64,000 nucleotides of DNA from Cordilura impudica (Eukaryota; Arthropoda; Insecta; Diptera; Scathophagidae), in the NCBI GenBank assembly GCA_963682025.1, contig OY821519.1, positions 105,038,480-105,102,479 of the forward strand, given 5' to 3'. The position numbers were made by a program, and so were the translations under genes. A model generated the notes under the pieces. It saw nothing but the letters and a program-made list of their open reading frames with translations. It had not been told where the DNA came from and ran no database searches. Below, in pieces: positions 62,198 to 64,000 of this stretch. How positions within the stretch are numbered: position 1 is the first letter of the stretch; the number at the start of each line of letters is the position of its first letter.

Positions 62198-62729
62198 ATC
62201 AGATAAGAACTTTTTTAGATCTTCACGCAACAAAGTAATAACAGTAGCTTATACTTATTGCCTGTATCCTTTTATTGACTCAGTAAAATTGAATCCGGAA
62301 CCCTCTCTTGAAACGCGTGGTGTATTTATTGACCGACTATAACTTTCTTACTTGCTTTGTATATCTTCAAGTTGGCTGCGTCTAATTCTTAAAAAAATAA
62401 AATTCTGTGCTCGTTTCATTAATTGTGTATTTAAAAGATTGGTAATTACCACAAAGATTTTATAAAAATATACCAACATTTGAGAGAGAATGAAGAAATG
62501 GGAATACGAAAAACTTCACAATGAAAACATTTTTTTTGTCAGGTTCCTATGAAAAATACTCTGAGACCGAAAAGTTCTAAAATTTTCATGGCACAAATTA
62601 ATAGACCATCTACAATTTTCTTAGTTGTTTATTGTTATAAACTGATCTTTTTAAATACTAACGGCATCTGAATACTTTAATATAAAATCGAAAATTTTTC
62701 TGCATGAATTTTATGATTTTCATTACATG

Positions 62730-62900
62730 TTGTTCATCCCTAAAGGGTACTCTCTGCCTTGAAAACTTGCTCTGCATTACTGGAGCCAAAATATCAAAAC
62801 ATTTTTGTTCACCTGGTCACCAAAGGCTTCCTGCAACATCCTCAGCATTTCTTCGGAACTTATTTCTGCGAAAAAATTTAAATGGCGACATTGCTAAAAT
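62730..62900 (-). pseudogene. mariner transposase N-terminal remnant
   Basis: Minus-strand reading gives SSEEMLRMLQEAFGDQ, then NVLIFWLQ, stop, CRASFQGREYP, resembling the first helix-turn-helix of mariner transposases (ETLEML..AFGD.., V-x-x-W-x-x-R-F-x-x-GR). Only this part survives. The plus-strand ORF at 62704-62913 is its antisense. Confidence 0.45.
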
Positions 62901-63249
62901 CAAGAAATTTTAAAAATGAACACTATCAATAAATATATTGACTTGAATTTGGCATATAAAAAGGACTACTACCAATCCCAAAAAAAATTGTTGACACAAT
63001 TCGATATATCTGCGAAGTTAAAAATAAAATCTCAGCTTTTTATTTGAAAACAGTACTAAAATCCAGACCAAAAATTGTCTTAACGAAGTCACAAATTCCG
63101 CTAAGACACTGGAAACTAACGAGATGCGTATTCCGAGTTTATACACTTTTTTGAAAGCATCCTTGCAAATAGTGCAATATGTCAATTTTTGTTATCAGCA
63201 GGAATGAAAACTTATGTATGAATTTTTGCTGAAAAACCTTTTGTTTATA
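62901..63249. other. no gene seen
   Basis: AT-rich spacer with no recognisable coding or repeat. Confidence 0.35.
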
Positions 63250-63606
63250 TCTTATATATTAAAAGAATTTATGAATAAACTTTTCATTCAAATTTTTTTC
63301 AATATTTTTCTTCTCTCAAACATCTATAACTAGAGTTCTAATTAACGTAGGCTGTTGACATAGGCCCAAGAACACTCAGTGGATCAAGCTCTTTCTTTCG
63401 TTGGGTTTGAGGAAAGTTATGCGTGGAGAATCAACTTTGCTTTTACTGTACGTTGACTTCTCTTGGCAAATTTTGGTATTACTGTACGTTAACTTCTCTT
63501 GGCATATTTTGGTATTGCTATACGTTGGCTTCTCTTGGCAAATTTGGTATATTATAAAAATTAATGTAATATAATATAATACTGCGGAGCAGCAAGGGTC
63601 CTCTAG
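63250..63606 (+). mobile_element. non-autonomous Helitron, family 2, short copy
   Basis: TCTTATATATTAAAAGAATT start after A; 3' hairpin CTGC-GGA-GCAG (63582-63592), ten bases, then CTAG (63603-63606) followed by T. Inside, a TACGTT(G/A)(A/G)CTTCTCTTGGCA module repeats three times, and about three AATAT units precede the hairpin. No gene. Confidence 0.85.
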
Positions 63607-64000
63607 TAAACTATTAAAAAAAAAACAGATTACATACTTATTTTGTTTTTATTGTAGAAAATATAAAGGGCATAAAATAATGCTCAGATCTTTATCCAAT
63701 CTCAAAAACTTGTAATTGTATTACATCCGTGCCAAGCGATAAGCAACAAATGTAATTTAATATATTGTGTCTGATGGTTTTATATAAGAATTTTAATACC
63801 TGTCTTCCAGCCTGATTAATATTAAATGGTTTAAGTCAAAAAGCCGTTGAAATGATTGGTATAATAATTCGAATTGATACATTGCCAAAACATACATACA
63901 TATATTAATTTACATGCATAAATATTTATTAATTTTAAAATTTGCATTTGATTTGCATATCAAGCCAAACTTTAATATAACTTTTCCTATTTATTTCAGT
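63607..64000. other. no gene seen
   Basis: AT-rich right edge; nothing recognised. Confidence 0.35.

Larger units (their letters stand above)
60228..62357 (-). mobile_element. old HINE family R copy in three pieces
   Basis: The pieces 60228-60376 (GGGTATAATATTTAACC.., TGTCTCTCCGTCCGTGTGTA), 61213-61397 (GATCGTGATCGGTTCA.., GACCTAGTCCCCATAT) and 62198-62357 (GATAAGAACTTTTTTAGATC.., GACCGACTATAACTTTCTTA) are consecutive parts of one diverged copy. Two younger copies in opposite orientation (60396-61212 and 61398-62197) split it. Confidence 0.6.

Noticed and set aside
62704..62913. Cys-rich plus-strand ORF as an insulin A-chain exon
   Set aside because: Cys pattern does not fit, and the minus strand reads as a mariner N-terminus, which explains the sequence better.
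1..64000. tRNA or rRNA genes
   Set aside because: No cloverleaf with internal promoter boxes or conserved rRNA stretch was noticed on either strand; a covariance search was not possible.

Overview
The window looks like euchromatic or pericentromeric DNA from a brachyceran fly, probably a calyptrate. It is very AT-rich, has eukaryotic splice signals and short introns, and is packed with insect transposable elements. The species cannot be named from the sequence. Nearly all recognisable coding sequence is transposon-derived and decayed. I see no rRNA, tRNA or CRISPR array and nothing bacterial. The one good candidate for a host gene is the first exon of an insulin-like peptide gene at 56784-56955, with a signal peptide and B chain, a TATA box upstream and a GTAAGT donor downstream. 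Its A-chain exon was not found.

Layout. 1-10 kb: two head-to-tail Helitrons (268-1018), a DINE-1/HINE-like element (1111-1884), a mariner split by a CR1/Jockey-group LINE (2460-6120), an inverted second copy of that LINE (6318-7715), another LINE tail (8389-8720) and a third Helitron copy (9457-10038). 10-20 kb: a second HINE-like family, present as a perfect-looking triple tandem array of a 629-bp unit (10115-12001) and two 3' blocks, mixed with MITE-like inverted-repeat elements. 20-28 kb: HINE copies and a decayed DD41D-type mariner. 28092-30697: a hAT element with an exact 8-bp target duplication and a two-exon transposase pseudogene. 31-38 kb: two Jockey-clade LINEs, the second with gag-like ORF1 and a long ORF2. 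39-45 kb: an element with terminal inverted repeats, then a LINE interrupted by a Tc1 element with clear ends. 46-49 kb: a piggyBac transposase pseudogene interrupted by a DD41D mariner, then a HINE. 52567-55073: a Helitron holding about 2.2 kb of AATAT satellite; its sister copy at 63250-63606 holds only about three units. 56.7-57 kb: the insulin-like exon. 57-62 kb: a foldback element and a dense cluster of nested HINEs.

The genes do not form a pathway. What the window shows is a readable history of nested insertions. Several host elements can be rejoined across their insertions, which fixes element ends and relative ages. HINE strand is given with the ACAAGTAAG end taken as 5'; this is my convention.
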